Origin: a bacterium
GTDB lineage: Bacteria; CSSED10-310; JAJRTK01
DNA: 9,258 nt
NCBI GenBank assembly: GCA_024278345.1
Contig: JAJRTK010000300.1
Coordinates: 1 to 9,258, forward strand
Reading direction: 5' to 3'
In this document: positions 1 through 6,950 of the stretch, piece after piece
Position numbering within the stretch: position 1 is the first letter of the stretch
Layout of the letters: every line of letters starts with the position of its first letter
Translations under genes and position numbers: made by a program
The notes under the pieces: model-generated
What the model was told of the DNA's origin: nothing
Databases searched by the model: none
Seen by the model: only the letters and a program-made list of their open reading frames with translations

Positions 1-77
1 CGTAAGCGAGACGCGGCCCAAGGGGCCGCAGCGCAAGCTCCCAGCGGAGGTCCGGAGGCGGAGCCTCCGCCGGGTTC
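1..77. repeat. Dispersed GC-rich palindromic repeat, left copy (may begin outside the window)
   Basis: Bases 1-32 match 9106-9137 near the other end of the window at 29 of 32 positions in the same orientation. The core is a perfect inverted repeat, GCGGCCC (13-19) and GGGCCGC (23-29), around a 3-base loop. The loop differs between copies (AAG here, ACA at 9125-9127) while the stem is unchanged, as expected if the hairpin is what is conserved. Beyond base 32 the copies align only with gaps, but both end in CCGCCGGGT. This copy adds a hairpin, CGGAGGC (53-59)/GCCTCCG (63-69). I infer a REP/BIME-like intergenic repeat; no transposase is visible. Confidence 0.6.
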
Positions 78-187
78 CAGGGCTGGAAGCCCCGGGGCGG
101 CGTCTGAAATCTGAACCGTGGCCGGTACCATGACCGAGGCCAAATTGTCGTGTTTTTGCTTTACAATTTTCTTCGCCGAAACGGTGG

Positions 188-206
188 CACCGGCATCTTG
201 CCGGTG
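188..206. repeat. Strong 8-bp hairpin in the upstream intergenic region
   Basis: CACCGGCA (188-195) and TGCCGGTG (199-206) form a perfect stem around a TCT loop. No T-tract follows, so this is not a typical intrinsic terminator. A second, weaker hairpin follows directly: CTCCG (214-218)/CGGAG (226-230). Together with the element at 1-77 this makes roughly the first 230 bases a run of GC-rich dyads. I see no promoter or gene in 78-300 that I would defend. Confidence 0.5.
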
Positions 207-320
207 TAGCGCCCTCCGGGCTGCACGGAGCCAGGAAGGAGGCCCGCCCCAGCGGTGATGTTGTCAACCGGATCTGATAGGTCCCCCGCACAGCTCCCAT
301 ACAGATAGGTGGATCAAACG

Positions 321-389
321 ATGAACAAGGCCTTTTCGCCGGGAGGCCTTCCGGCCTCCAGGCTACAATTTTGGGACGACCGATTTTGA
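321..389 (+). CDS. Possible 22-codon leader peptide upstream of the phosphotransferase gene
   Basis: An ATG at 321 is preceded by AGGTGG (307-312) at an 8-base spacing, the best ribosome-binding site in the first 400 bases. The frame runs 22 codons to TGA at 387-389. It ends 17 bases before the ATG at 407 that I choose as the start of the next gene, in a different frame. The ORF contains a perfect hairpin, GGAGGCC (342-348)/GGCCTCC (353-359), with a TTCC loop. The arrangement of RBS, short ORF, hairpin and gene is compatible with translational coupling or a leader peptide. So short an ORF can equally be chance, and the peptide has no run of regulatory codons and no recognisable family. Confidence 0.2.
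   Translation: MNKAFSPGGLPASRLQFWDDRF
342..359. repeat. Perfect 7-bp hairpin just upstream of the phosphotransferase gene
   Basis: GGAGGCC and GGCCTCC are separated by TTCC. The hairpin lies 12 bases before an in-frame TTG (371) and 48 before the ATG (407). Only four T bases follow, eight bases further on (368-371), so a terminator of upstream transcription is possible but weak. Its position argues against translation starting at TTG 371, because that codon would sit next to a stable stem with no purine-rich RBS. Confidence 0.4.
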
Positions 390-406
390 AATTGTCAAAG
401 AGTTCC

Positions 407-1429
407 ATGCGGCCTGCATTGGGCTTGGAGGTAGTACGGCGGGCCGTTTCCCGGTCTTGGGGATTCTCGGGGCTGCTCCAGCCTCTCCCGGCGGAGGTCG
501 ATCAAAATTTTCGCCTCGATGCGGGAAAGGACGGGCTCTTTGTTGTCAAGATCGCAAGATCGGGACAGCCCGTCGCGGAGTTGGAGCTGCAAAACGCAGC
601 TCTCCGTTGGCTTGCGTCCCGTTGGCGCGGGAGGACTCCAGATGTCGTTCCCAGCCCATCGGGCAAAGAGATCATGTTCGTCTTGGCACCGAATGGTGTC
701 CGTTACCCGATCCGCCTCTTGACCTACCTTCGGGGCACACCGCTTTCAGCGGCTCGGCCCCTGGATCGCCAGAGCCTTTTTCGCCTCGGCTCCGCGCTTG
801 GCGACCTGGATCGGGAGTTGATCGGATTTCGCCACGCCGCCATGGAGCGGAACCTGAGCTGGGATTTGAGCCGATGCCTGTGGATTTCGGACTGTCTGGA
901 CGTTGTTTCCCGGTCGGAAAATCGGGAAGTCGTCCAGAGATTCATCAGGCGGTATCGGGATCGCGTCGAGCCTTTTCTGGGGCAACTTCCCGCCAGTGTC
1001 ATCCACAACGACGCGAACGATGAGAACTTGTTGCTGGAAGCCTCTCCCGGAGGTGGTTGGCGGGTCGCGGGACTCCTGGACTTCGGTGACATGCTCCGAT
1101 CGCACCGGATCAACGAACTGGCTATCGCCGCGGCCTATGCCATGTTTGGTGCTCCCGATCCCGTCGAAGTGTTAGCGGAGATGGCCGGGGGCTATCATGG
1201 GAGTCTGCCCCTCCAAAAATGCGAGGTTCACTCCCTTTTTTTACTGGTCTCCCTTCGCCTTTGTGTCAGTGTGGTCAGCGCCGCGCTAGCGGCTCGAGAG
1301 GATCCGGAAAACGCGCATCGCCAGCAGAGTGCGGAACCAGCTTGGAGACTTCTCGAAAGCCTCGACATGCTGGACGGGGAGAATGTGGAGGAACTCCTGA
1401 TCTCCCGGTTGTTCCGCGACGGATCGTAG
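407..1429 (+). CDS. APH-family phosphotransferase, hydroxylysine-kinase-like
   Basis: This is a 340-residue kinase-fold protein of the APH / choline kinase-like superfamily. The N-terminal signature LPAEVDQNFRL, followed by a candidate ATP-binding lysine in VVKIA (K48), resembles the hydroxylysine kinase/AGPHD1 branch, whose members carry L-x-E-x-DQNF-x-L at the same place. The catalytic loop is HNDANDEN (H200, D202, N207), the family's HxDxxxxN motif, and the metal-binding DFGD follows at D225-D228. The length fits a complete stand-alone enzyme; some relatives are fused to a class III aminotransferase, absent here. I chose ATG 407 over TTG 371 because the family N-terminus fits and the TTG lacks an RBS, although the site before 407 (AAAGAG, 4-base gap) is also modest. 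The likely reaction is ATP-dependent phosphorylation of a small hydroxyl or amino compound in the cytoplasm. The substrate cannot be read from sequence, and an antibiotic-resistance role is not implied. Confidence 0.85.
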   Translation: MRPALGLEVVRRAVSRSWGFSGLLQPLPAEVDQNFRLDAGKDGLFVVKIARSGQPVAELELQNAALRWLASRWRGRTPDVVPSPSGKEIMFVLAPNGVRYPIRLLTYLRGTPLSAARPLDRQSLFRLGSALGDLDRELIGFRHAAMERNLSWDLSRCLWISDCLDVVSRSENREVVQRFIRRYRDRVEPFLGQLPASVIHNDANDENLLLEASPGGGWRVAGLLDFGDMLRSHRINELAIAAAYAMFGAPDPVEVLAEMAGGYHGSLPLQKCEVHSLFLLVSLRLCVSVVSAALAAREDPENAHRQQSAEPAWRLLESLDMLDGENVEELLISRLFRDGS

Positions 1430-1437
1430 CGAATCGC

Positions 1438-1499
1438 CGTCGGGCCCGCAGCCGGCGAGTCCGACGACAGGCCGGCGCCGGAGGCGTAGTAAAACTACG
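1438..1499. repeat. Degenerate third repeat copy plus palindrome, downstream of the phosphotransferase gene
   Basis: Starting 8 bases after the stop codon, CGTCGG (1438-1443) can pair with CCGACG (1461-1466). The segment reads GGGCCCGCAGCCGGCG, then GACGAC and CCGG, and aligns loosely with the right-hand repeat (GGGCCGCAGCCAGCG, then GACGAC and CCGCCGGG near 9128-9160). A separate exact palindrome, CGTAGT (1485-1490)/ACTACG (1494-1499) with an AAA centre, closes the element. It may serve as a transcript 3' end, but there is no T-tract. The remaining bases to about 1630 hold only a short dyad, GCTGCG (1532-1537)/CGCAGC (1551-1556), and no convincing gene. Confidence 0.4.
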
Positions 1500-1636
1500 T
1501 TGAAGACGCCTGACCGGGGAGGACGCTGTTGGCTGCGATGATTGCGTTGACGCAGCAGGGATTTGATGAGATTTCCGGGTCCATGACCAGCCTTGCGCCG
1601 GTAATGACTTGTGAAGTGTACAGGAAGTGTTATGGA

Positions 1637-1763
1637 GGTTATGGGGGGGTGGCTCAGCCAACCATGACGAGACCGGTAACCAAGTTGTTCGTTGGTGGGT
1701 AGGGGAGCTGTGTGGACTTTGTCTAGCTTCCGGTTTTCGTGTGCCGTTGAACGAACAAAGGAG
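1637..1763 (+). promoter_or_regulatory. Candidate structured 5' leader of the giant surface-protein gene
   Basis: Several helices can be drawn. TTGTTCGTT (1685-1693) is perfectly complementary to AACGAACAA (1750-1758), which ends on the first base of the AAGGAG Shine-Dalgarno. Between them GGGAGCT (1703-1709) pairs with AGCTTCC (1725-1731), and GGAC/GTCT (1714-1717/1721-1724) extends that hairpin past a small bulge. Upstream, ACCAA (1679-1683) can pair with TTGGT (1692-1696), which would compete with the 9-bp helix, and GGTTA (1637-1641) can pair with TAACC (1677-1681). Mutually exclusive helices next to an RBS suggest control of translation initiation. I do not recognise a known riboswitch class, and no transcription start is established. 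Confidence 0.35.
1758..1763 (+). promoter_or_regulatory. Ribosome-binding site that fixes the start at ATG 1770
   Basis: AAGGAG lies 6 bases before ATG 1770, a near-ideal Shine-Dalgarno. The open frame extends upstream to a TTG at 1692, but that codon has no comparable site. Starting there would also place 26 residues ahead of an otherwise well-formed signal peptide. Confidence 0.85.
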
Positions 1764-1769
1764 AATGAT

Positions 1770-4700
1770 ATGAGGGATGCGAGGCTCTCGAGTTCGAGGC
1801 TTGCTTTTGGCGTTGCCATAGCGGTGGCGCTTTCTTTTTGGAGTGCTCCCGGTGCCATGGCCCGGGAGGTCAAAATTCTGAAGCCCGCTCGGGGTGAAGT
1901 GAGCATTCTGCCAGTGGGTCGCCTCTCCATCGAGGCCGTTGTGGAGCTTCCGGACGGAGTGAGCTCGGTGCAGCTTTTGGTGGATGGATTGCCGGTTCCC
2001 GCCAAGGTAAAGCTGATTCCCGGGGGCGGCTATGAGCGGGTGCGCCTGGAGGGCGAGCTGGACGGGATGGCTCTTCGCTGGCAGGGCGGTTCCGTTCACG
2101 AGGTCATGGTGAAGGCGGTGGATCGGGCTGGAGGCGAGAGAGTCAGCCGGCGTGTCCGGGTTCGGGTGTCGCCATTGCCGTCGCTTGTGGAGGGCCGTGG
2201 AAACCGGGCAGTGTCGGAGGGGAGAGCCGCGGGAGGCTCGATTTCCGGGCAGGTCATCGACCAGGGCACAGGCGACCCCCTCATCGGGATCGTCGTTCAG
2301 TGTACGAGCGATGATCAGGATTTCTGGAGCGCCACAATTACCGGGCCGAAGGGAAAATACAACCTGAATGGTGTCGCCCCGGGGATGGATTATCGGGTGT
2401 TCGCCCTGGGCCGTGGGTATGCCGTGGAGCTCTACGACGGGTCGCGCAACTGGGAGACCGCGACGCTGGTGTCGGTTGCAGGTGGAGCCGAGACGGGGGG
2501 CATCGATTTTTCCTTGGAGATCGGCGGTGCGATTGTTGGCCAGGTTCGCGGTCTTCCCGCGGGAGAACGGGCGACCGTCTGGGCGCTTTCGCCGAAAAAC
2601 GAGTTCGGCTGGTTCGCGGTGACGGAGCTGGACGGGACCTATCGCTTGGACGGCCTCTATGATTTTGCTCCTGAATCGGACGACTACCTTGTCATGGTGG
2701 ATCAGCCGGGTATGGTGATCCAGTGGTGGGACCACGTGACGGCCATGCGGACAGCGACGCCCGTGGATGTCAATGCCGGCGGAGAGACCGGTCCCGTCGA
2801 TTTCGATCTCAAGCCGGGCGGCAAGATCGGCGGAGTCGTCAAGGATGGCACGGGCTCAGCCATAGTGGGTGCAAGCCTCTACGCCTATTCTGTCACCGTG
2901 GATTCGGGACGAGCCGCGAAGTCCGGGATCGCAGGAGCCTACGAGATCGCCGGCTTGGAGCCGGCCGCCGATTATCGGGTGGTGGCCACCGCCGACGGAG
3001 CCATTGCACAGTTCTACAATCACAAGGGATGGGATGATGCCGATCCCGTGATCGTGGCCGACGGGCAGACGACTGCGAACATCGATTTCGATCTCTTGCC
3101 CGGTGGAACCGTCAGCGGGACGATTCTGGATCTCGCGGGTGCGCCCATACCGGGGGCGACGGTCCATGCGGTAGGGATAGGAGTTTCCTGGGGCGGCGAC
3201 GCCACTTCCGGTGCCGCCGGGGACTATCGGATCTCGGGCCTCAAAAGCGGCAGCTACAAGGTCTTGGCTGAAGCTGACAGCTACCCGCGGCAGTTCTACT
3301 CGTCCCAGGGTTCAACGCCTTACTGGGCCGCGGCCCAGAACGTCGCCGTGACTCAGGGGCAAGAGATCCCTGGAATCAACATCGCACTCCAGCAGGGAAC
3401 CAGCAGCTTTTCCGGCACAGTGGTCGATCGGGCTACCGGTGCTCCGTTGGAGAACGCGTTTGTCGGCGCTTATCGCATCGGGACGGAGCATTTCCAGGCG
3501 ACTTTGGCCGGCTCTGACGGATCTTACGATCTTGGAGGACTGTTGGAAGGGCGGTATCTCATCGTCTCGGCCGCGGATCGCTATGCACGGCAGTTTTTCC
3601 GGGATTCGGGAAGCTTGGCCAACGCAACTCAGATCTATTTGGAAGACGGAGGCAACGCCGGGCATATTGATTTTTGGCTCGATCCAGGCGGAACCATCGC
3701 CGGCACTGTGACAGATCTGGCGGGGAACGCATTGCCATCAATCCCCATTACGGTCCTGACCGATTCCGGCGAGTTCGTTGCTGATGAGGCCAGAACGGAC
3801 AAGGATGGCCGATACGTCGTAGAGAACCTGCCTTTGGGCAAATATATGGTGGTCACACAGGCCCAGGATTCACCCAGCGTCGTGAACGTCGTGGACCAGT
3901 GGTTCAACAACCGGCCCACTCCCGTGGACGCTGATCGCGTGGAGCTGACGGCCGAGACTCCCGATAGAGGCGGCATCGATTTCGCCCTGGCGCCCGGAGG
4001 AAGCATCTCTGGCGAGGTGCGCACCCTCGCGGGGCAGACCCCTTTGTCAGGTGTTTGGGTTGGCGCCCATTACGACGATCCCATCTGGCAACACTTCCCC
4101 TTTGCGACCCTGAGCCAAGATGGCAAGTATTTCATCCGAGGGCTCCCGGCAGGACGATACTGGCTAGGCACCCACCATCCGCAGATGGTGACCCAGTTTT
4201 GGAACCACACGGCGAGCCGAAGCCAGGTGACCTTCGTAGATGTCATACCGGGCCAGGGCGTCATGGGGATCAATTTCGACCTGGAGCCCGGAACATCGGT
4301 TTCCGGAATGGTGCTCGACGCACAGGGTCATCCGATGGAGGGCGCTTGGGTCCACGCCTGGTCCAACGTCAATGAGAACGGCAACGGCGCTCGTGTAGCG
4401 GTCGATGGCAGCTACCAGATCGGTGGACTCTTGCCCGCGGCGGATACTTTTGTCAGTGTCGAGGCTTTGGGCTATGGGCCGCAAACCTATCCACGGATCC
4501 TTGATACGACCGGTGGCCCTTTGGTGGGGATCGACTTCCTTCTTCAGCCGGAAGCCGTGATCTCGGGGCAGGTGATGAACAGTCAGGGCGAACCACTCCA
4601 GGATGTGTTGGTCCATGCCCTATCGGTAGACGACCTGGTGAGCGAAGCCGACCTCACCGATTCTCAAGGACGTTACGCCATCCACCGGCTCAGTGCGGGA

Positions 4701-6734
4701 ATGGACTACCGAGTTTCCGCGCACCATCCCGCCTGGGCCAGCCTATGGTTCAACGGTAAGCCGAATCCGTGGGAGGCTGACCTTGTGGATCTCACCGGTG
4801 GCTCCGTGGATGGGATCGATTTCTCCATGATGGAGGGCCGCTCGATTTCCGGGCGCGTCACGGACGGGGCTGGCAATCCCGTAGCTGAAGCCCATTTGTG
4901 GGCATGGTCCGAGACTCTTCGAGCCGGGGCCTCCGTCAATAGCGGGCCGGATGGGGATTACGTCTTGCGCGGATTACCGCCGTCAGCGGATCTCCAGGTC
5001 TTCTGCGAGCACCCGGAATGGGTTCCGGAGCGCTACCCGACGCTGGTGGATGTCAGTGGCGGTGATGTTCAGGGGATCGATTTCGCCCTGGAAGCGGGTC
5101 AGACGATTGATGGGACGGTGAGGGAACTTGACGGAACGCCTCTCCGCGGTGCCTGGGTTGTTGCTTGGTCGCCCAGCTTGCCGGACGATTTCCACCGCGT
5201 GGGCGAGAGTGGCTCCGATGGATCATTCCTGGTACGCGGCCTCCCGCCGGTTTCGGATTACCGGGTCTTTGCCATTGCCCGGGGGCACACCACCATCTTC
5301 TTCGACGGAAAGGAGAGCATGGAGACTGCCGATCCGGTAGACTTGACCGCGGGCAATGCCAGCGCCATCGACTTCGCTCTTCCCAAGGGTGGCTGTATCC
5401 AGGGAGTGGTGACCGATGCCGCCGGTCCTGTCATGGGCGCAACCGTCGCGATATCCAATGGACTGGGGCAGCACGTGGGCGTCGGATTCACCCGCTGGGA
5501 TGGCACCTACACGACGACGGGGCTTGCCGCGGGAACTTACGACGCGCGGATCTTCCACTTCGGCCATCCTTCACCGCAGCCTGAACCGGCGGCCTCGGTC
5601 ACCGTTGTGAGCGAAGAATGTGCTACCTGGGACTACGAACTCTCCACCGGCGGCAGCATTTCCGGGACCATCATGGGTCCCGGCCAACAGCCTGTCACCA
5701 GCGGTGAGGTCATCGTCTTCGCCTTCGACCAGTCGGCGGGTACCTATCTGTCCAGCACGACGGCATCGGAGACGGACGGCAGTTATCGGATCGCGGGCTT
5801 GCCGGCCAACGATGACTACGTGATCGGGGCTTTGGTCTCCGGCGGTGCCATGACCTGGTATGTGGCGGCTTCGGACATTGCTTCCGCCACCCCCATGGCA
5901 CTGGTTCTCGGTCAAGATCTAGGGAACGTCGATATCTCCTTGCCGGCGGTGGCGATACCCGCGACGGCATCGGTGGGTCGTGCATTCACCGGGAATCTGC
6001 TCATTGTCAGTGGACACTCGCCGGATGCCTGGTCCTCCAACCGCACCGTGGACGTGAACTGGAGTGAACCTGCCGGCGCGCAGGCATATGCCTATGAATG
6101 GGATCTCTCCGAATCGAGCACGCCTCCGGCCGAGCCGATGTTGCCCCGGGGAATCACGAGCCTTCGAAGCCCCGAGCTTCAAGATGGCGTTCACTACTTC
6201 CACCTAAGGAGTATGGACTCCACCGGCCAGTGGGGCGCCGCGACGGATGTCGGTCCCATCAATATCGATGGCACCTCGCCCCCGCCGCCCTCCGGACTTG
6301 TCGCTTATGGCGGGAACACTCGCGTGGAGCTAGGCTGGGCCGTACCCACGTCGGATATCGGAGGCTCCGGCCTTGCCGGAATCGTCGTCGTGAGGAATAG
6401 CTCCAGTATGCCCGCCAGTTACCAGGACGGAACCATGGTTTACATCGATGAGACCACGGCTCCCGGAAGCCAGGCGAGCTTCACCGACATGGGAGTCAGC
6501 AACGATACCCTGTATCACTATGCGGTCTTTTCGTTCGACCATGCTGGCAACTATTCTTCGAATTCAGCTCAGGCGTCGGTGACGCCGAGTCCCGGCGTTT
6601 TCGGCGGCGCGGTTCCGGCCTTCCACTGGACGGGATTGCTTCTCTTACTCACGATGGGGGCGCTGACGGCACTCTACACCCGCCGGCGATTTCGGATCCT
6701 TGCCGCAAAGAGCATCCGAACTCCGAATCTGTAA
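1770..6734 (+). CDS. Giant secreted protein with 13 tandem carboxypeptidase-regulatory-like domains and a C-terminal sorting/anchor signal
   Basis: The protein has 1654 residues. A basic N-terminus and hydrophobic core end in AMA at 29-31, a signal peptidase I site. Residues 32-145 look Ig-like. From about 155 to 1391 there are 13 repeats of roughly 87-103 residues of the carboxypeptidase regulatory (transthyretin-like) type. The consensus runs GGxIxGxVxD, GxPLxGAxV, DGxYxIxGLPxGxDYxV, an aromatic patch such as QFYxxK, then GIDFxL. The IDF-like motif starts at 245, 343, 438, 536, 633, 736, 834, 921, 1016, 1103, 1200, 1287 and 1387, the last few being degenerate. Two FN3-like domains follow (about 1416-1500 and 1501-1604). 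The end is VPAFHWTG at 1615-1622, a hydrophobic segment to 1637, then Arg-rich RRRFR, resembling IPTL/PEP-CTERM-type tails. I infer a cell-surface or outer-membrane-associated adhesive, carbohydrate-binding or structural protein; no catalytic motif is visible. A strong terminator follows, so it is probably transcribed alone. Confidence 0.9.
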   Translation: MRDARLSSSRLAFGVAIAVALSFWSAPGAMAREVKILKPARGEVSILPVGRLSIEAVVELPDGVSSVQLLVDGLPVPAKVKLIPGGGYERVRLEGELDGMALRWQGGSVHEVMVKAVDRAGGERVSRRVRVRVSPLPSLVEGRGNRAVSEGRAAGGSISGQVIDQGTGDPLIGIVVQCTSDDQDFWSATITGPKGKYNLNGVAPGMDYRVFALGRGYAVELYDGSRNWETATLVSVAGGAETGGIDFSLEIGGAIVGQVRGLPAGERATVWALSPKNEFGWFAVTELDGTYRLDGLYDFAPESDDYLVMVDQPGMVIQWWDHVTAMRTATPVDVNAGGETGPVDFDLKPGGKIGGVVKDGTGSAIVGASLYAYSVTVDSGRAAKSGIAGAYEIAGLEPAADYRVVATADGAIAQFYNHKGWDDADPVIVADGQTTANIDFDLLPGGTVSGTILDLAGAPIPGATVHAVGIGVSWGGDATSGAAGDYRISGLKSGSYKVLAEADSYPRQFYSSQGSTPYWAAAQNVAVTQGQEIPGINIALQQGTSSFSGTVVDRATGAPLENAFVGAYRIGTEHFQATLAGSDGSYDLGGLLEGRYLIVSAADRYARQFFRDSGSLANATQIYLEDGGNAGHIDFWLDPGGTIAGTVTDLAGNALPSIPITVLTDSGEFVADEARTDKDGRYVVENLPLGKYMVVTQAQDSPSVVNVVDQWFNNRPTPVDADRVELTAETPDRGGIDFALAPGGSISGEVRTLAGQTPLSGVWVGAHYDDPIWQHFPFATLSQDGKYFIRGLPAGRYWLGTHHPQMVTQFWNHTASRSQVTFVDVIPGQGVMGINFDLEPGTSVSGMVLDAQGHPMEGAWVHAWSNVNENGNGARVAVDGSYQIGGLLPAADTFVSVEALGYGPQTYPRILDTTGGPLVGIDFLLQPEAVISGQVMNSQGEPLQDVLVHALSVDDLVSEADLTDSQGRYAIHRLSAGMDYRVSAHHPAWASLWFNGKPNPWEADLVDLTGGSVDGIDFSMMEGRSISGRVTDGAGNPVAEAHLWAWSETLRAGASVNSGPDGDYVLRGLPPSADLQVFCEHPEWVPERYPTLVDVSGGDVQGIDFALEAGQTIDGTVRELDGTPLRGAWVVAWSPSLPDDFHRVGESGSDGSFLVRGLPPVSDYRVFAIARGHTTIFFDGKESMETADPVDLTAGNASAIDFALPKGGCIQGVVTDAAGPVMGATVAISNGLGQHVGVGFTRWDGTYTTTGLAAGTYDARIFHFGHPSPQPEPAASVTVVSEECATWDYELSTGGSISGTIMGPGQQPVTSGEVIVFAFDQSAGTYLSSTTASETDGSYRIAGLPANDDYVIGALVSGGAMTWYVAASDIASATPMALVLGQDLGNVDISLPAVAIPATASVGRAFTGNLLIVSGHSPDAWSSNRTVDVNWSEPAGAQAYAYEWDLSESSTPPAEPMLPRGITSLRSPELQDGVHYFHLRSMDSTGQWGAATDVGPINIDGTSPPPPSGLVAYGGNTRVELGWAVPTSDIGGSGLAGIVVVRNSSSMPASYQDGTMVYIDETTAPGSQASFTDMGVSNDTLYHYAVFSFDHAGNYSSNSAQASVTPSPGVFGGAVPAFHWTGLLLLLTMGALTALYTRRRFRILAAKSIRTPNL

Positions 6735-6755
6735 CTGAAGGCATGCAGATCAGGC

Positions 6756-6780
6756 GCCAGGCCCGGACTTGCGGCCTGGC
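6756..6780 (+). other. 8-bp hairpin just after the giant gene
   Basis: GCCAGGCC (6756-6763) and GGCCTGGC (6773-6780) form a perfect 8-bp stem with a 9-base loop, starting 22 bases after the stop codon and ending 11 bases before the terminator stem. It has no T-tract. It may protect the 3' end of the mRNA or assist termination. Confidence 0.45.
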
Positions 6781-6790
6781 CGTGAAACAG

Positions 6791-6822
6791 AAAGGGGTGG
6801 CGGTTTTCCGCTGCCCCTTTTT
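6791..6822 (+). terminator. Strong intrinsic (Rho-independent) terminator of the giant gene
   Basis: A 13-bp stem joins 6791-6803 (AAAGGGG, then TGGCGG) to 6808-6820 (CCGCTG, then CCCCTTT) with a TTTT loop and only two G-U wobbles. A five-T run spans 6818-6822. It starts 57 bases after the stop codon and separates the giant gene from the BRCT gene, which must therefore have its own promoter between about 6823 and 6950. Confidence 0.85.
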
Positions 6823-6950
6823 GCGTGCCGCCTTGGGGCGGACCGCGGTTGCGCAAATTGCCCGGAGGGAAGTATCTGTTTCCCTTACACCGATTGGTCG
6901 AATCCAAAAGATTCCTCTTTTGTCCACCCCAGCCATAGAAAGTGTAATCA

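Noticed and set aside
162-167. TACAAT (also at 364-369) as -10 boxes
   Set aside because: Neither has a recognisable -35 element at a 16-18 base spacing; the nearest candidate for the first (TTGTCG, 145-150) is only 11 bases away.
185-201. TGGCAC...TTGC resembling a sigma-54 promoter
   Set aside because: The GG and GC elements are 14 bases apart instead of the required 12, and the bases are explained by the perfect hairpin at 188-206.
371-406. TTG start 12 codons upstream of the chosen phosphotransferase start
   Set aside because: It has no purine-rich RBS and sits just after a stable hairpin. The family N-terminus is complete from ATG 407. It cannot be excluded entirely.
1692-1769. Upstream TTG start for the giant gene
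   Set aside because: There is no RBS before it, whereas ATG 1770 has AAGGAG at a 6-base spacing and yields a clean signal peptide. The extra 26 codons overlap the proposed leader structure.
1275-2735. Long open frame (486 codons) on the minus strand across the start of the giant gene
   Set aside because: It lies antisense to the signal peptide and first domains, has no recognisable domain or good RBS, and its composition (His/Arg/Pro-rich) is typical of a shadow frame in GC-rich DNA.
6849-6878. TTGCGC, 18 bases, TATCTG as a promoter for the BRCT gene
   Set aside because: Both boxes match the consensus poorly, and the second lies in the loop of a 6-bp dyad (6866-6871/6880-6885). A promoter should exist here, but this is not strong enough to call.
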